This document shows positions 51,214-58,949 of a stretch of DNA of 64,000 bases, in pieces. Position numbers and translations under genes: made by a program. The DNA comes from Halorarum salinum. GTDB lineage: Archaea; Halobacteriota; Halobacteria; Halobacteriales; Haloferacaceae. Position 1 is the first letter of the stretch, and each line of letters begins with the position of its first letter. The stretch covers positions 62,001 to 126,000 of the forward strand of contig NZ_CP058580.1 in the NCBI RefSeq assembly GCF_013402875.1, in the 5' to 3' direction. The notes under the pieces were generated by a model, which worked only from the letters and a program-made list of their open reading frames with translations, was not told the origin of the DNA and did no database searches.

Positions 51214-51759
51214 ATGGCCGCGAGCGAGTTCGAGGACCGGTTCGCCGACGAACTGGACGAGGTTCCGACCGAACAGTTCGACCGGTCGCGCTTCGTCCCG
51301 GGGGTCGGCTCCCTCGACGCCGACGTCGCCTTCGTGGGCGAGGCACCCGGCGCCACGGAGGTCGAGGAGGGCGAACCGTTCGTCGGCCGGGCCGGCGCGG
51401 AGCTGGACGAGGTGCTCTCGGAGCTCGGCGTGGACCGGTCGTCGGTGTACATCACGAACCTCGTGAAGGTCCGCCCGCCCGAGAACCGGACGCCGCGGGC
51501 GGCCGAGATCGACGCCTGGCGCGACGTCCTCGAGGCCGAACTGCGGGCCGTGTCGCCGGCGGTCGTCGTCCCGCTGGGCACGACCGCGACGCGAGCGCTC
51601 CTGGACACGGACGAGGGGATCACGGACGTCCACGGGCGGCGGTTCGAACGCGACGGGCGGACGATCGTCCCCGCGTTCCACCCCGCGGCGTCCCTCTACG
51701 ACCGGAGCAAGCGCGACGCCTTCGGGGCCGACGTCCGGGCCGCGTTCGAGGCGATCTGA
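51214..51759 (+). CDS. Uracil-DNA glycosylase superfamily protein
   Basis: A 181-residue protein. The fold's motifs are 'VAFVGEAPGATEVEEGEPFVGRAGAEL' near residue 40, 'YITNLVKVRPPENRTP', 'VVPLGTTATRALL' and 'PAFHPAASLYDRSK'. They match family 4-type uracil-DNA glycosylases, which remove uracil from DNA. No cysteine is present anywhere, so the [4Fe-4S] cluster of classical family 4 enzymes cannot form. The start is the ATG giving a normal short N-terminus. Other members of the superfamily act on different lesions, so activity needs proof. Confidence 0.85.
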   Translation: MAASEFEDRFADELDEVPTEQFDRSRFVPGVGSLDADVAFVGEAPGATEVEEGEPFVGRAGAELDEVLSELGVDRSSVYITNLVKVRPPENRTPRAAEIDAWRDVLEAELRAVSPAVVVPLGTTATRALLDTDEGITDVHGRRFERDGRTIVPAFHPAASLYDRSKRDAFGADVRAAFEAI

Positions 51760-51972
51760 CGTGCCGATACCAAACGTGAACACGACAACGCTACCAACCA
51801 TGTCACGAGACCGACGCCGCGTCGAACGACGCGATCGAGCCGTTCCGACAGCGCCGCCCGAGGGGGAGCAGACCAGTTCGTCCGCCGACCGGAGACCGAC
51901 CGGTTCCAGGCGCGGACCTCAACAGTTAGGAGAACTCCTCATCCCCCGACGGGGGGAACCCACGGAGGCAAC

Positions 51973-52641
51973 ATGACGACTATCGTCAGACTCACCCTGC
52001 CGGCCGGGCAGTTCGCGCTCGAGGAGACGTTCCGGCAGGTGCCGTCCGCGGAGTTCGAGATCGTCCGGGTGGTCGCGAACAGTTCGGACGGCGTGCTCCC
52101 GCTGGTGTGGGCGACCGCGGACGACGGTGACCCGTTCGACTCGCTCCCCGAGGCGGTCGGGGAGGACCCGGCGACCCGGAACGTCGAGGTCGTCACCGAG
52201 TTCGACAGCGAGTACCTCCTGAAACTGGAGTGGGAGATGCACGTCAGGGTGCCGTTCTACATCCTGAAGGAGGAGGACGCGACCATCCTCGACGCGCGCA
52301 CGAAGGGGAACGACTGGCACTTCCGCATCCTCTTTCCCGAGCACGACTCGGTCGCGACGACCTACCAGTCGTGCAAGGACTACGACATCGACATCGACAT
52401 CAAACAGATCACGCAGCTGTCGAACTCGTTCCGCCGGAGCTGGTACGGCCTCACCGAACACCAGTACCAGACCATCGTCGGCGCGTACCGCGAGGGGTAC
52501 TACGCCGTCCCGCGGCGGGCGAACCTGGAGGAGCTCGCCCGCGAGTTCGACGTCTCCCACCAGGCGCTCTCCGAGCGTCTCCGCCGCGGCCACGAGAAAC
52601 TCATCGCCAACGCGATGCACCTGGAGTCGAGCACGGTCTGA
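51973..52641 (+). CDS. HTH-10 (bat-type) transcriptional regulator
   Basis: A 222-residue regulator. The N-terminal ~150 residues are the bat-associated beta domain ('TTIVRLTLPAGQFALEETFRQVPSAEFEIVRVVANS'). The C-terminal HTH-10 is 'LTEHQYQTIVGAYREGYYAVPRRANLEELAREFDVSHQALSERLRRGHEKLI'. No sensor (PAS/GAF) domain precedes it. It probably activates nearby or unlinked genes in response to an unknown cue. The leaderless ATG sits after a GGAGG-like stretch. Confidence 0.9.
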   Translation: MTTIVRLTLPAGQFALEETFRQVPSAEFEIVRVVANSSDGVLPLVWATADDGDPFDSLPEAVGEDPATRNVEVVTEFDSEYLLKLEWEMHVRVPFYILKEEDATILDARTKGNDWHFRILFPEHDSVATTYQSCKDYDIDIDIKQITQLSNSFRRSWYGLTEHQYQTIVGAYREGYYAVPRRANLEELAREFDVSHQALSERLRRGHEKLIANAMHLESSTV

Positions 52642-52864
52642 CGGCCGATCCACCGGACCGCGACGCGCGCCGACGGGTCACGAGCGCCCCGCAGTAGCCG
52701 GACGGGGCGGCGGCGTCGAACGAACCGTCGCGACCGGATCCCCGTCCGATTCCGACCCGGAGACGGGGAGGGGACCAGGAACGTGTAACTTTGCGATACA
52801 TCCCATCGGACAGTTACGTTTACGGTTCACCACGTAATCCCCCTTCCGGTGCTCCGACCGACTC
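52642..52864. other. Intergenic stretch left of the repeat block
   Basis: About 220 bases with no supported gene. An AT-rich spot 'AACTTTGCGATACA' near 52787-52800 and 'CAGTTACGTTTACGG' near 52811-52825 could belong to a promoter. Confidence 0.4.
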
Positions 52865-53042
52865 GTCGAACCCGATCGTCCCTCTGATCCGTCGAACCCG
52901 ATCGTCCCTCTGATCCGTCGAACCCGATCGTCCCTCTGATCCGTCGAACCCGATCGTCCCTCTGATCCGTCGAACCCGATCGTCCAATGGCTCGCCGAAC
53001 CCGATCGTCCCCAACCGGCCAGATGCGTCGAACCCGATGACC
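52865..53042 (+). repeat. 26-bp direct tandem repeat block
   Basis: Four exact 26-base copies start at 52865, 52891, 52917 and 52943, then degenerate copies at 52969, 52994 and 53027. All share 'CGAACCCGATCG', which contains the palindrome CGATCG. The period is not a multiple of three and the block lies between genes, so it is not a protein repeat. Spacing drifts to 25 and 33 bases at the right end. No spacer-like variable sequence is present. It may be an iteron-type protein-binding array. Confidence 0.93.
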
Positions 53043-53413
53043 CGCTCCCCGGTGTCGTCGACGGAACTGGTCCAGTGGTGCCGGGGCGTCCGGAGCGCAA
53101 TCGGCCGGTTCGCCGTCGCGACGTCCCGATCCCGTCACGGGTCGAGTGCGGAGTCCGGGTGGTTCCCGGAGCGTTGCCCCCATATCGGACGACCGCGGCG
53201 GGCGGACGGGGCCGACGACACGCGCTCCCGTCGGACGAGAATGGGGGCCGATCACGCGGCCCAAACTGGTAACTAAACGTTGACTGTTCTCCCTACATGA
53301 GTGTGATTTGATCCGATACGGGGGGCGAACCGTCGGTACTTCCCGCCCGGGAGACGCGATCGGGGCCGTACCCTGGGAAGGAGTGAAACCGTCTCCGCGA
53401 GAAGAGTCACCGA
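53043..53413. other. Intergenic stretch right of the repeat block
   Basis: About 370 bases with no supported gene. A less GC-rich stretch at 53265-53325 ('GGTAACTAAACGTTGACTG' and 'GAGTGTGATTTGATCC') could be the promoter of the following regulator or an easily melted segment. Confidence 0.45.
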
Positions 53414-53824
53414 ATGGAGGGCGTGCTCTGGTACCTGCTCGCGAGTTCGCGTGGCGGGCCGACACGGGTACGCCTCGTCCGCGCGATCGAGGCGCGGCCG
53501 CGCAACGCGAACCAGCTAGCGTCCGCGCTCGATCTCGACTACACCACCGTCAGACACCACCTCGACGTCCTGCTCGAGAACAACGTCGTCCGCCGGGCAG
53601 GGGGCGACTACGGGGCGGTCTACCTGTTCACCGAGCAGGCGAAGTCGAACTGGGGGACGGTCGAGGAGATCGTCGAGACGGTCGACCGCGACGCGACCGG
53701 GGAACCGGGTGACGGACCGGACGGCGTCGGGGACGGCGCGACGGGGACGGGGGACGAAGCGGGCGGGACCGAGGACGGGACGGGGGGAACCGGCGACGAG
53801 GCGGGGGGTGCGGGGGACCCATGA
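53414..53824 (+). CDS. ArsR-like winged-helix regulator
   Basis: A 136-residue protein. The winged helix is 'LVRAIEARPRNANQLASALDLDYTTVRHHLDVLLENNVVRRAGGDYGAVYLFTE', followed by a helix and a long acidic glycine-rich tail of 'GTGDEAGG'-type repeats. It lacks metal-binding cysteines. It opens a short plus-strand group with a membrane protein and a secreted-repeat lipoprotein, so it may regulate them. The ATG follows 'GAAGAGTCACCGA'. Confidence 0.82.
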   Translation: MEGVLWYLLASSRGGPTRVRLVRAIEARPRNANQLASALDLDYTTVRHHLDVLLENNVVRRAGGDYGAVYLFTEQAKSNWGTVEEIVETVDRDATGEPGDGPDGVGDGATGTGDEAGGTEDGTGGTGDEAGGAGDP

Positions 53825-53832
53825 TTTCGGAG

Positions 53833-53843
53833 GAACTTTGGAC
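53833..53843 (+). promoter_or_regulatory. Shared 11-bp element GAACTTTGGAC, copy 1
   Basis: Lies 50 bases before the ATG at 53883 and just upstream of a 'CCTATATGG' TATA box (53848-53856). The same 11 bases occur at 54221. This is the position where archaeal activators bind. Confidence 0.5.
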
Positions 53844-53882
53844 AGCACCTATATGGGTGGTCTCCGCACACCGGAGGCGACG

Positions 53883-54185
53883 ATGACCGTCTTGCTCGAC
53901 GTGGCGAGGGCGGCGGCGGGGGTGAACGTCCTCCTCCTGCTCGTGATGGGGTGGGTGTGGCTCGGCAACTACCGGCGGCACGGCGCCAGCCACACCCTGG
54001 GGTTCCTCGTCGTGGGGGCGTTCCTCCTCGTGGAGAACGTCCTCTGGCTCTACTTCTACCTGGCCCACCCGGCGTTCGTCGGGTGGTTCGTCGACGCCGG
54101 CACGGACGTGCAGGCCGGGATGACGATGCTGTGCGGGCTGGAGCTCGTGGCGCTCGTCGTGCTGGCCCGCATCACCCTGCGCTGA
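53883..54185 (+). CDS. Small three-helix membrane protein
   Basis: A 100-residue hydrophobic protein with helices 'RAAAGVNVLLLLVMGWVWLGNY', 'LGFLVVGAFLLVENVLWLYFYLA' and 'MLCGLELVALVVLARIT'. No family is recognised. It lies 58 bases after the ArsR-like gene and is preceded by its own TATA box. It may form a unit with the regulator and the downstream lipoprotein. A start 10 codons upstream is possible but would place the start codon in the promoter. Confidence 0.75.
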   Translation: MTVLLDVARAAAGVNVLLLLVMGWVWLGNYRRHGASHTLGFLVVGAFLLVENVLWLYFYLAHPAFVGWFVDAGTDVQAGMTMLCGLELVALVVLARITLR

Positions 54186-54220
54186 CCCGGGAACCCCCTG
54201 GGACGCCGCGGACCTCGGAC

Positions 54221-54231
54221 GAACTTTGGAC
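54221..54231 (+). promoter_or_regulatory. Shared 11-bp element GAACTTTGGAC, copy 2
   Basis: Lies 56 bases before the ATG of the secreted-repeat lipoprotein, upstream of an AT-rich 'GGAAAACGTTCTTTC'. It is identical to the element at 53833-53843. Confidence 0.5.
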
Positions 54232-54276
54232 GGAGTTCGGAAAACGTTCTTTCGCGGACCGGGCATCCCGACGCGT

Positions 54277-55227
54277 ATGGCGCTGACACGACGCACGATG
54301 CTCGGAGCGACCGTTGCAACCCTCCCCCTCGCGGGGTGTGCCGGCGGCAGCGGCGGGACCGCCACGACCGAGCCCGACGACGCGACGGGAACGGACCCCG
54401 ACACGCCGACCGACGACGGCACCGGGATGGACGCCGCGACCGTCTCGGTCAGCGACCACCCGGAGCTCGGCGAGATCCTCGTCGGCCCCGACGACATGAC
54501 GCTGTACATGTTCGACCAGGACACGCAGGGTGAGTCCGCCAGCACGTGCTACGACGGCTGTGCGGAGAGCTGGCCGCCGCTGACGGTGGAGGAGGGCGAG
54601 GAGCCAACCGCCGGCGAGGGCGTCACGGCCGAACTCACCACCTTCGAGCGCGAGGACGGCACGACGCAGGTCTCCGCCGGCGGCTGGCCGCTCTACTACT
54701 TCACCCCGGACGAGGAACCGGGCGACGTGGAGGGCCAGGGCGCCAACGACGTCTGGTGGGTGCTCCGCCCCGACGGCACGCCCGTGCGGCCGGGCGAGGA
54801 GATGACCGGGACGCCCGGCGGGATGGACGCCGCGACCGTCTCGGTCAGCGACCACCCGGAGCTCGGCGAGATCCTCGTCGGTCCGGACGGCATGACGCTG
54901 TACAACTTCGACCAGGACACGCAGGGCGAACCCGAGAGCACGTGCTACGACGGTTGTGCGGAGAGCTGGCCGCCGCTGACGGTGGAGGAAGGCGAAGAGC
55001 CCACTGCGGGCGAGGGCGTCACGGCCGAACTCACCACCTTCGAGCGCGAGGACGGCACGACGCAGGTGGCCGCGGACGGCTGGCCGCTCTACTACTTCAC
55101 CCCGGACGAGGAGCCCGGCGACGCGGAGGGGCAGGGCGCCAACGACGTCTGGTGGGTGCTCCGCCCCGACGGGAGCCTGGTCAGGTCGGACGGGTCGACG
55201 GCGACGGAGACCGGCTCGGTCTACTGA
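54277..55227 (+). CDS. Lipoprotein with two COG4315-type secreted repeats
   Basis: A 316-residue exported lipoprotein. 'TRRTMLGATVATLPLAGCAGG' gives a twin-arginine/lipobox signal. The rest is two copies, 132 residues apart, of a secreted-repeat domain: each has 'DHPELGEILVGPD.MTLY.FDQDTQGE', a 'TCYDGCAESWPPLTVEEGEEP' pair of cysteines, and 'GWPLYYFTPDEEPGD', 'NDVWWVLRPDG'. Such domains are of unknown function, often linked to redox stress or heme. The ATG is the first with a correct signal; 17 codons upstream are open. Confidence 0.9.
   Translation: MALTRRTMLGATVATLPLAGCAGGSGGTATTEPDDATGTDPDTPTDDGTGMDAATVSVSDHPELGEILVGPDDMTLYMFDQDTQGESASTCYDGCAESWPPLTVEEGEEPTAGEGVTAELTTFEREDGTTQVSAGGWPLYYFTPDEEPGDVEGQGANDVWWVLRPDGTPVRPGEEMTGTPGGMDAATVSVSDHPELGEILVGPDGMTLYNFDQDTQGEPESTCYDGCAESWPPLTVEEGEEPTAGEGVTAELTTFEREDGTTQVAADGWPLYYFTPDEEPGDAEGQGANDVWWVLRPDGSLVRSDGSTATETGSVY
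54427..55200 (+). repeat. Near-identical direct duplication inside the lipoprotein gene
   Basis: The two domain copies start at 54427 and 54823, 396 bases apart, and are nearly identical in DNA (for example both contain 'CTCGGCGAGATCCTCGTCGG'). Such identity across 130 codons means the duplication is recent or kept alike by gene conversion. Confidence 0.9.
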
Positions 55228-55278
55228 GCCGCGGTCGAACCGAAAGCCCGAGGTACCGTCGCCGCGGAGGGGGGAGCG

Positions 55279-55599
55279 ATGCGACCCGTCCCCCTCGCCG
55301 CGGGCCACGGCGGCGACCCGTGGTACGCGCTCGTGCTCGGACTCGCGGCCGTCGGCGGGGCGATCCTGCTCGGCCTGGGGCTCGCCGCCTTCCTCCGACG
55401 GGGCTCCCGGTCGTACCTCCTCGTCGCGCTCGCGCTCGGGACGCTCCTCGCGCGGACGGCGCTCGCCGTCGGCGCGACGTGGGGCGGCATCGGCGACGGC
55501 CCGCACCACCTCGGCGAGCACGCGCTCGACGTCGCGATGGCCGGGCTGGTCATCGGCGCCGTGTACTACGCACGGACCGCCGGGGGGTCGGCGTCGTGA
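55279..55599 (+). CDS. Small three-helix membrane protein
   Basis: A 106-residue protein with helices 'WYALVLGLAAVGGAILLGLGLAAFL', 'SYLLVALALGTLLARTALAVGA' and 'HHLGEHALDVAMAGLVIGAVYYA'. Its TGA overlaps the GTG of the next regulator. Membrane protein/regulator pairs of this type are common in haloarchaea; the membrane protein may sense a signal. Histidines in 'GPHHLGEH' are notable. Family not recognised. Confidence 0.75.
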   Translation: MRPVPLAAGHGGDPWYALVLGLAAVGGAILLGLGLAAFLRRGSRSYLLVALALGTLLARTALAVGATWGGIGDGPHHLGEHALDVAMAGLVIGAVYYARTAGGSAS

Positions 55600-56129
55600 G
55601 CGACGGCCCCGCGGACGGCCGCCCGACCCGCGAGCGCGTCGCCGCGTACCTCCGACGTCACCCCGGACTCCACTTCAACGAACTCGTCCGGCGCCTCGAC
55701 CTCGCGCCGGGCCAGGCGCAGTACCACCTCCGCGGGCTCACCGCCGACGGGGGGTTCCGGCGCGAGGAGGTGTCCGGGCGGACCCACTACTTCCCGCCGG
55801 GGTTCGCCCCCGACGAGCGCCTCCTCGTCGCGTTGCTGCGCCGCGAGACCGCCCGCGACGTCTGCCTCGAACTGCTGGAGCGCCCCCGCCGGCCCGGCCC
55901 GCTGGCCGAGGACCTCGGCGTCGCGCGGAGCACGCTCGAGTGGCACCTCGACGGCCTCGTCGACGCCGACGTGGTCCGGAAGCGGCGCGACAGCAGGGGA
56001 CGGGTCACCCTCGAACTCGCGGACCCCGAGGCGGCCGCGCGCGCCCTCCGGGCGGTCGAGCCCTCGGCCCCGGACCGCATGCTCGACCGGTTCACCCGGC
56101 TCGTGGACGGGCTGCTGGGGACGGAGTGA
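55596..56129 (+). CDS. Protein with two winged-helix domains
   Basis: A 177-residue DNA-binding protein. The first helix-turn-helix is 'RVAAYLRRHPGLHFNELVRRLDLAPGQAQYHLRGLTADGGFRREEVSGRTHYFPP' and the second 'RDVCLELLERPRRPGPLAEDLGVARSTLEWHLDGLVDADVVRKRRD'. Its GTG overlaps the stop of the membrane protein and its stop overlaps the next small gene, so translation is probably coupled. It likely regulates envelope-related genes; targets unknown. Confidence 0.88.
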   Translation: MSDGPADGRPTRERVAAYLRRHPGLHFNELVRRLDLAPGQAQYHLRGLTADGGFRREEVSGRTHYFPPGFAPDERLLVALLRRETARDVCLELLERPRRPGPLAEDLGVARSTLEWHLDGLVDADVVRKRRDSRGRVTLELADPEAAARALRAVEPSAPDRMLDRFTRLVDGLLGTE

Positions 56130-56317
56130 CGAACGAGCCCGAGTGGCAGTCCGGCGGTCCCGCACCGTCCGATACGAACCGGTGTGGCGGGCCGTATCGT
56201 AGCGGGCCGCCGGCGACGGAGTCCGCCGGCCCCGACGCCGTCGGCCTCGTCGGGGGTTTCCTCCTCGGCTTCGTGGCGTTCTCGGCGGCCGTCGGCCTCG
56301 CGCGGCTACTCGCCTGA
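56126..56317 (+). CDS. Small single-span membrane protein
   Basis: A 63-residue product from a GTG overlapping the previous stop. The first 38 residues are polar, then 'AVGLVGGFLLGFVAFSAAVGLARLL' forms one helix. It completes a coupled trio: membrane protein, regulator, small membrane protein. No function can be suggested. Confidence 0.65.
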   Translation: MTNEPEWQSGGPAPSDTNRCGGPYRSGPPATESAGPDAVGLVGGFLLGFVAFSAAVGLARLLA

Positions 56318-56415
56318 GCGGACCCCCCGCGGACCGCGGTTCCGACGACCCCGTGCGCGGCGCGTTCGACGCGCACACCACAACCCCCTTTCGTGGGGGC
56401 CGCCTACCGCCGCCG

Positions 56416-57762
56416 ATGACCGACCGCGACGGGGTGGACCCCCGCGCCGGGCCGCCGGATCCCGACCCCTCGACCGGCGGGGACGGCGAGGGCCTCTCGC
56501 GCCGCGCGTTCGCGAAGGCCGCCGTGGCCGCCGGCGGCGCGGCCGCCCTTTCGGCGTGCGTCGAGCGCCTCCGGCCCGACGAGCCGATCCCTGACGGCGA
56601 CGGCGCCGACGCGCACCCGACCGGCCAGCACGAGTGGAACGGGTTCCTCCGGACCGACGAGGCGGGCAACCACCAGCTCCCGCGCCACCACACGTTCCTC
56701 TACTGTTCGCTCCCCGGCGACGGTCCGCCGGGCTCGGACGCCCGCTCGACCGTCGCGGACGCGCTCGATCCGCTCGACGAGGCGTTCGCGTGGGGACCGG
56801 AGGGGCTGCTCCACTCGGTCGGCTACTCGCCGGCGTACTTCGGCCGCTACGACGGGTCGCTCCCGGACTCCGTGGACCTCCCGCGCCCCGAGCCGCTCGC
56901 GCCGTTCGAGACGCCGACGTTCGACGAGCAGGACCTGCTCGTCCACCTCGCCTCCGACCGACCCGACGCGCTGCTGTCGGCCGAGGAGGCGCTGACCGGC
57001 GAGCGGGGCTCGGCCAACGACGTGGAGTTCCCGGACGCGCTGACCGACGCCGTGACCGTCGAGTCGCGCCGGACCGGGTTCATGGAGGTCGGCAGGCCCC
57101 ACGAGGAGGGCGACGACCTCGCCGGGGTGCCACAGCCGAACCCCATCCCCGAGGACGCGCCGCTGTTCATGGGGTTCGTCGCCGGCCTGCGCGCGAACCA
57201 GGCGACCGAGTCGTACGTCACCCTCCCCGACGGCCCGTTCGCCGGCGGCACCACGAAGGCCGTCTCGAACTGGCGCCAGCGCCTGAACGACTGGTACGGC
57301 GAACAGGACCCGGACCAGCGCGTGACGGAGATGTTCTCGCCCGGTCACGCCGCCGAGGGGCTGGTCGAGGGCGCGGGCCAGAACCTCGGCGACGACAGCG
57401 GCGTCGACGACGTCCTCGACGTGGTCGCCGACGCGAAGGAGCACGGCCGCGTCGGGCACGCCCAGAAGGCCGCACGGGCGAACCGCGACGACGAGGGGAA
57501 CGTAAAGCTGCTCCGCCGGCACGTCGAGTCAACCGACGACGACGAGGCGAGCCTCCACTTCCCGGCGCTCCAGCGGGGCATCTCCGACTTCGAGGAGGTT
57601 CGCCGCGCGATGAACGGCACGGACGCGGCCGAGGCGACGCCGGCGGTCCGCCAGCGGGTGAACAACGGCATCCTCGAGTACATCTTCGTCCGGCGGCGTG
57701 GCTACTTCCTCGTCCCGCCCCGGAACCTGCGGGCGCTGCCGCGGCCCGACGGGAGCGCGTGA
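56416..57762 (+). CDS. Tat-exported Dyp-type-peroxidase-like protein (DUF7405-like)
   Basis: A 448-residue protein. 'SRRAFAKAAVAAGGAAALSACVE' is a Tat signal with lipobox-like cysteine. The mature part contains 'WNGFLRTDEAGNHQLPRHHTFLYCSL', 'DEAFAWGPEGLLHSVGYSPAYFGRYD', 'VESRRTGFMEVGRPHEE' and 'MFSPGHAAEGLVEGAG', similar to haloarchaeal proteins related to Dyp-type peroxidases. The Dyp signature G-x-x-D-G is not evident where 'GFMEVG' stands, so heme peroxidase activity is doubtful. It acts outside the cytoplasm, perhaps membrane anchored. Confidence 0.72.
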   Translation: MTDRDGVDPRAGPPDPDPSTGGDGEGLSRRAFAKAAVAAGGAAALSACVERLRPDEPIPDGDGADAHPTGQHEWNGFLRTDEAGNHQLPRHHTFLYCSLPGDGPPGSDARSTVADALDPLDEAFAWGPEGLLHSVGYSPAYFGRYDGSLPDSVDLPRPEPLAPFETPTFDEQDLLVHLASDRPDALLSAEEALTGERGSANDVEFPDALTDAVTVESRRTGFMEVGRPHEEGDDLAGVPQPNPIPEDAPLFMGFVAGLRANQATESYVTLPDGPFAGGTTKAVSNWRQRLNDWYGEQDPDQRVTEMFSPGHAAEGLVEGAGQNLGDDSGVDDVLDVVADAKEHGRVGHAQKAARANRDDEGNVKLLRRHVESTDDDEASLHFPALQRGISDFEEVRRAMNGTDAAEATPAVRQRVNNGILEYIFVRRRGYFLVPPRNLRALPRPDGSA

Positions 57763-57888
57763 CGGGACCGACGCCGTCCGTCGTCCGACCGCCGCCTGCA
57801 GGTTCGACGCCCGACCTCCGCGGGCCACGCCGGACGCGTGCCGGGTACAGACCTATCCCGCTGGCGACCGAACGTCCGCGGGGTAGCG

Positions 57889-58944
57889 ATGGAGACGAAA
57901 CTGGAGACGGTTCGAACGCTGCAGGACCTGCTCGCGGAGGGGGACGAGCTGTGGATCGTCTGCCACAACAACCCCGACCCCGACTGCCTCGCGAGCGCGC
58001 TCGCGCTGGGGCACATCGCCGCCGACGTGGGGATCGACGAACAGCACATCCTCTACTGCGGCGCCATCTCCCACCAGCAGAACCGCGCCTTCGTCAACCT
58101 CCTGGAGATCGATCTCCGGCCGTTCGACCCCGACGACGTGGTCGACCGTCCGGAGGGCTCGCTGCTCGCGCTCGTCGACCACTCCGTCCCCGGGGCGAAC
58201 AACGAGATACCGGCGGGCACGCCCGTCGACGTCGTCATCGACCACCACGAGGCGGAGGGGATCCGCGCCCGATTCGTCGATCATCGCGAGGCGATCGGCG
58301 CGACGTCGACCATCCTCACCGAGTACCTCGACGCGCTCGACGTCGAGTTCGAACCCCTCCTCGCGACCGCGCTCCTGTTCGCGATCCGGCGGGAGACGCT
58401 GGGGTTCCTCCGGGGCGCCACGCGGGCGGAGTACGCTGCGGGGGGAACGCTCCACGAACACGCTGACCTGAACCTGCTCCGGCAGCTGGCGAACCCGTCG
58501 GTCAGCGGCGCGACCATCGACGCCATCGCCGACGCCATCGACAACCGCACGGTCCGCGGGTCGGTGCTCGTCTCGTACGTCGGGCGGACGACCGAACGGG
58601 ACGCCCTCCCGCAGGCCGCGGACTACCTCGCGTCCCTCGAGGGCGTCGAGACGACGGTCGTCTTCGGCATCGTCGAGGACACGGTCCAGCTCAGCGGCCG
58701 TTCGACGGACGCCCGCGTCCACATCGGCGACGTCCTCCGGGAGACGTTCGCCGACGTCGGGAGCGCCGGCGGCCACCGGGAGATGGCGGGCGGGGAGATA
58801 CCGCTCGGGCTCTTCGCCGATCAGGTGGACGAGGACGACCAGCTCGTCGACATCGTCGAGCGGATCATCCTCGGACGACTCGTGAACGCGCTCAACCTCG
58901 CCGACGACGGCGACGACGGGCGCGACGCCGACGCCGCCGGATGA
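57889..58944 (+). CDS. DHH-family phosphoesterase
   Basis: A 351-residue protein. The DHH domain has 'CHNNPDPDCLASALALGHIA', 'LVDHSVPGANNEIP', 'VVIDHHEAEGI' and 'TALLFAIRRETLGF', the metal-binding motifs of RecJ-like and nanoRNase/phosphodiesterase families. The C-terminal DHHA1 part ends in 'SAGGHREMAGGEIPLGLF'. It cleaves short oligonucleotides, cyclic dinucleotides or phosphate esters; the subclass is unclear. It stands alone before the convergent ABC permease gene. Confidence 0.9.
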   Translation: METKLETVRTLQDLLAEGDELWIVCHNNPDPDCLASALALGHIAADVGIDEQHILYCGAISHQQNRAFVNLLEIDLRPFDPDDVVDRPEGSLLALVDHSVPGANNEIPAGTPVDVVIDHHEAEGIRARFVDHREAIGATSTILTEYLDALDVEFEPLLATALLFAIRRETLGFLRGATRAEYAAGGTLHEHADLNLLRQLANPSVSGATIDAIADAIDNRTVRGSVLVSYVGRTTERDALPQAADYLASLEGVETTVVFGIVEDTVQLSGRSTDARVHIGDVLRETFADVGSAGGHREMAGGEIPLGLFADQVDEDDQLVDIVERIILGRLVNALNLADDGDDGRDADAAG

Positions 58945-58949
58945 CGGGT

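Noticed and set aside
48958-51801. A 947-codon minus-strand open frame, the longest in the window
   Set aside because: It is antisense to nuoCD and the uracil-DNA glycosylase, whose motifs are unmistakable; GC-rich codon use keeps the opposite strand free of stops.
51761-51976. Small plus-strand gene between the glycosylase and the HTH-10 regulator
   Set aside because: Composition is arbitrary and it overlaps the regulator's promoter; nothing supports it beyond an open frame.
52865-53042. CRISPR array
   Set aside because: The repeats are directly adjacent with no unique spacers, and no cas genes are present.
52827-53465. Minus-strand protein with 'GTIGFDGSEGRS' repeats
   Set aside because: The repeat period of 26 is not a multiple of three and the frame changes from copy to copy, so the block is non-coding.
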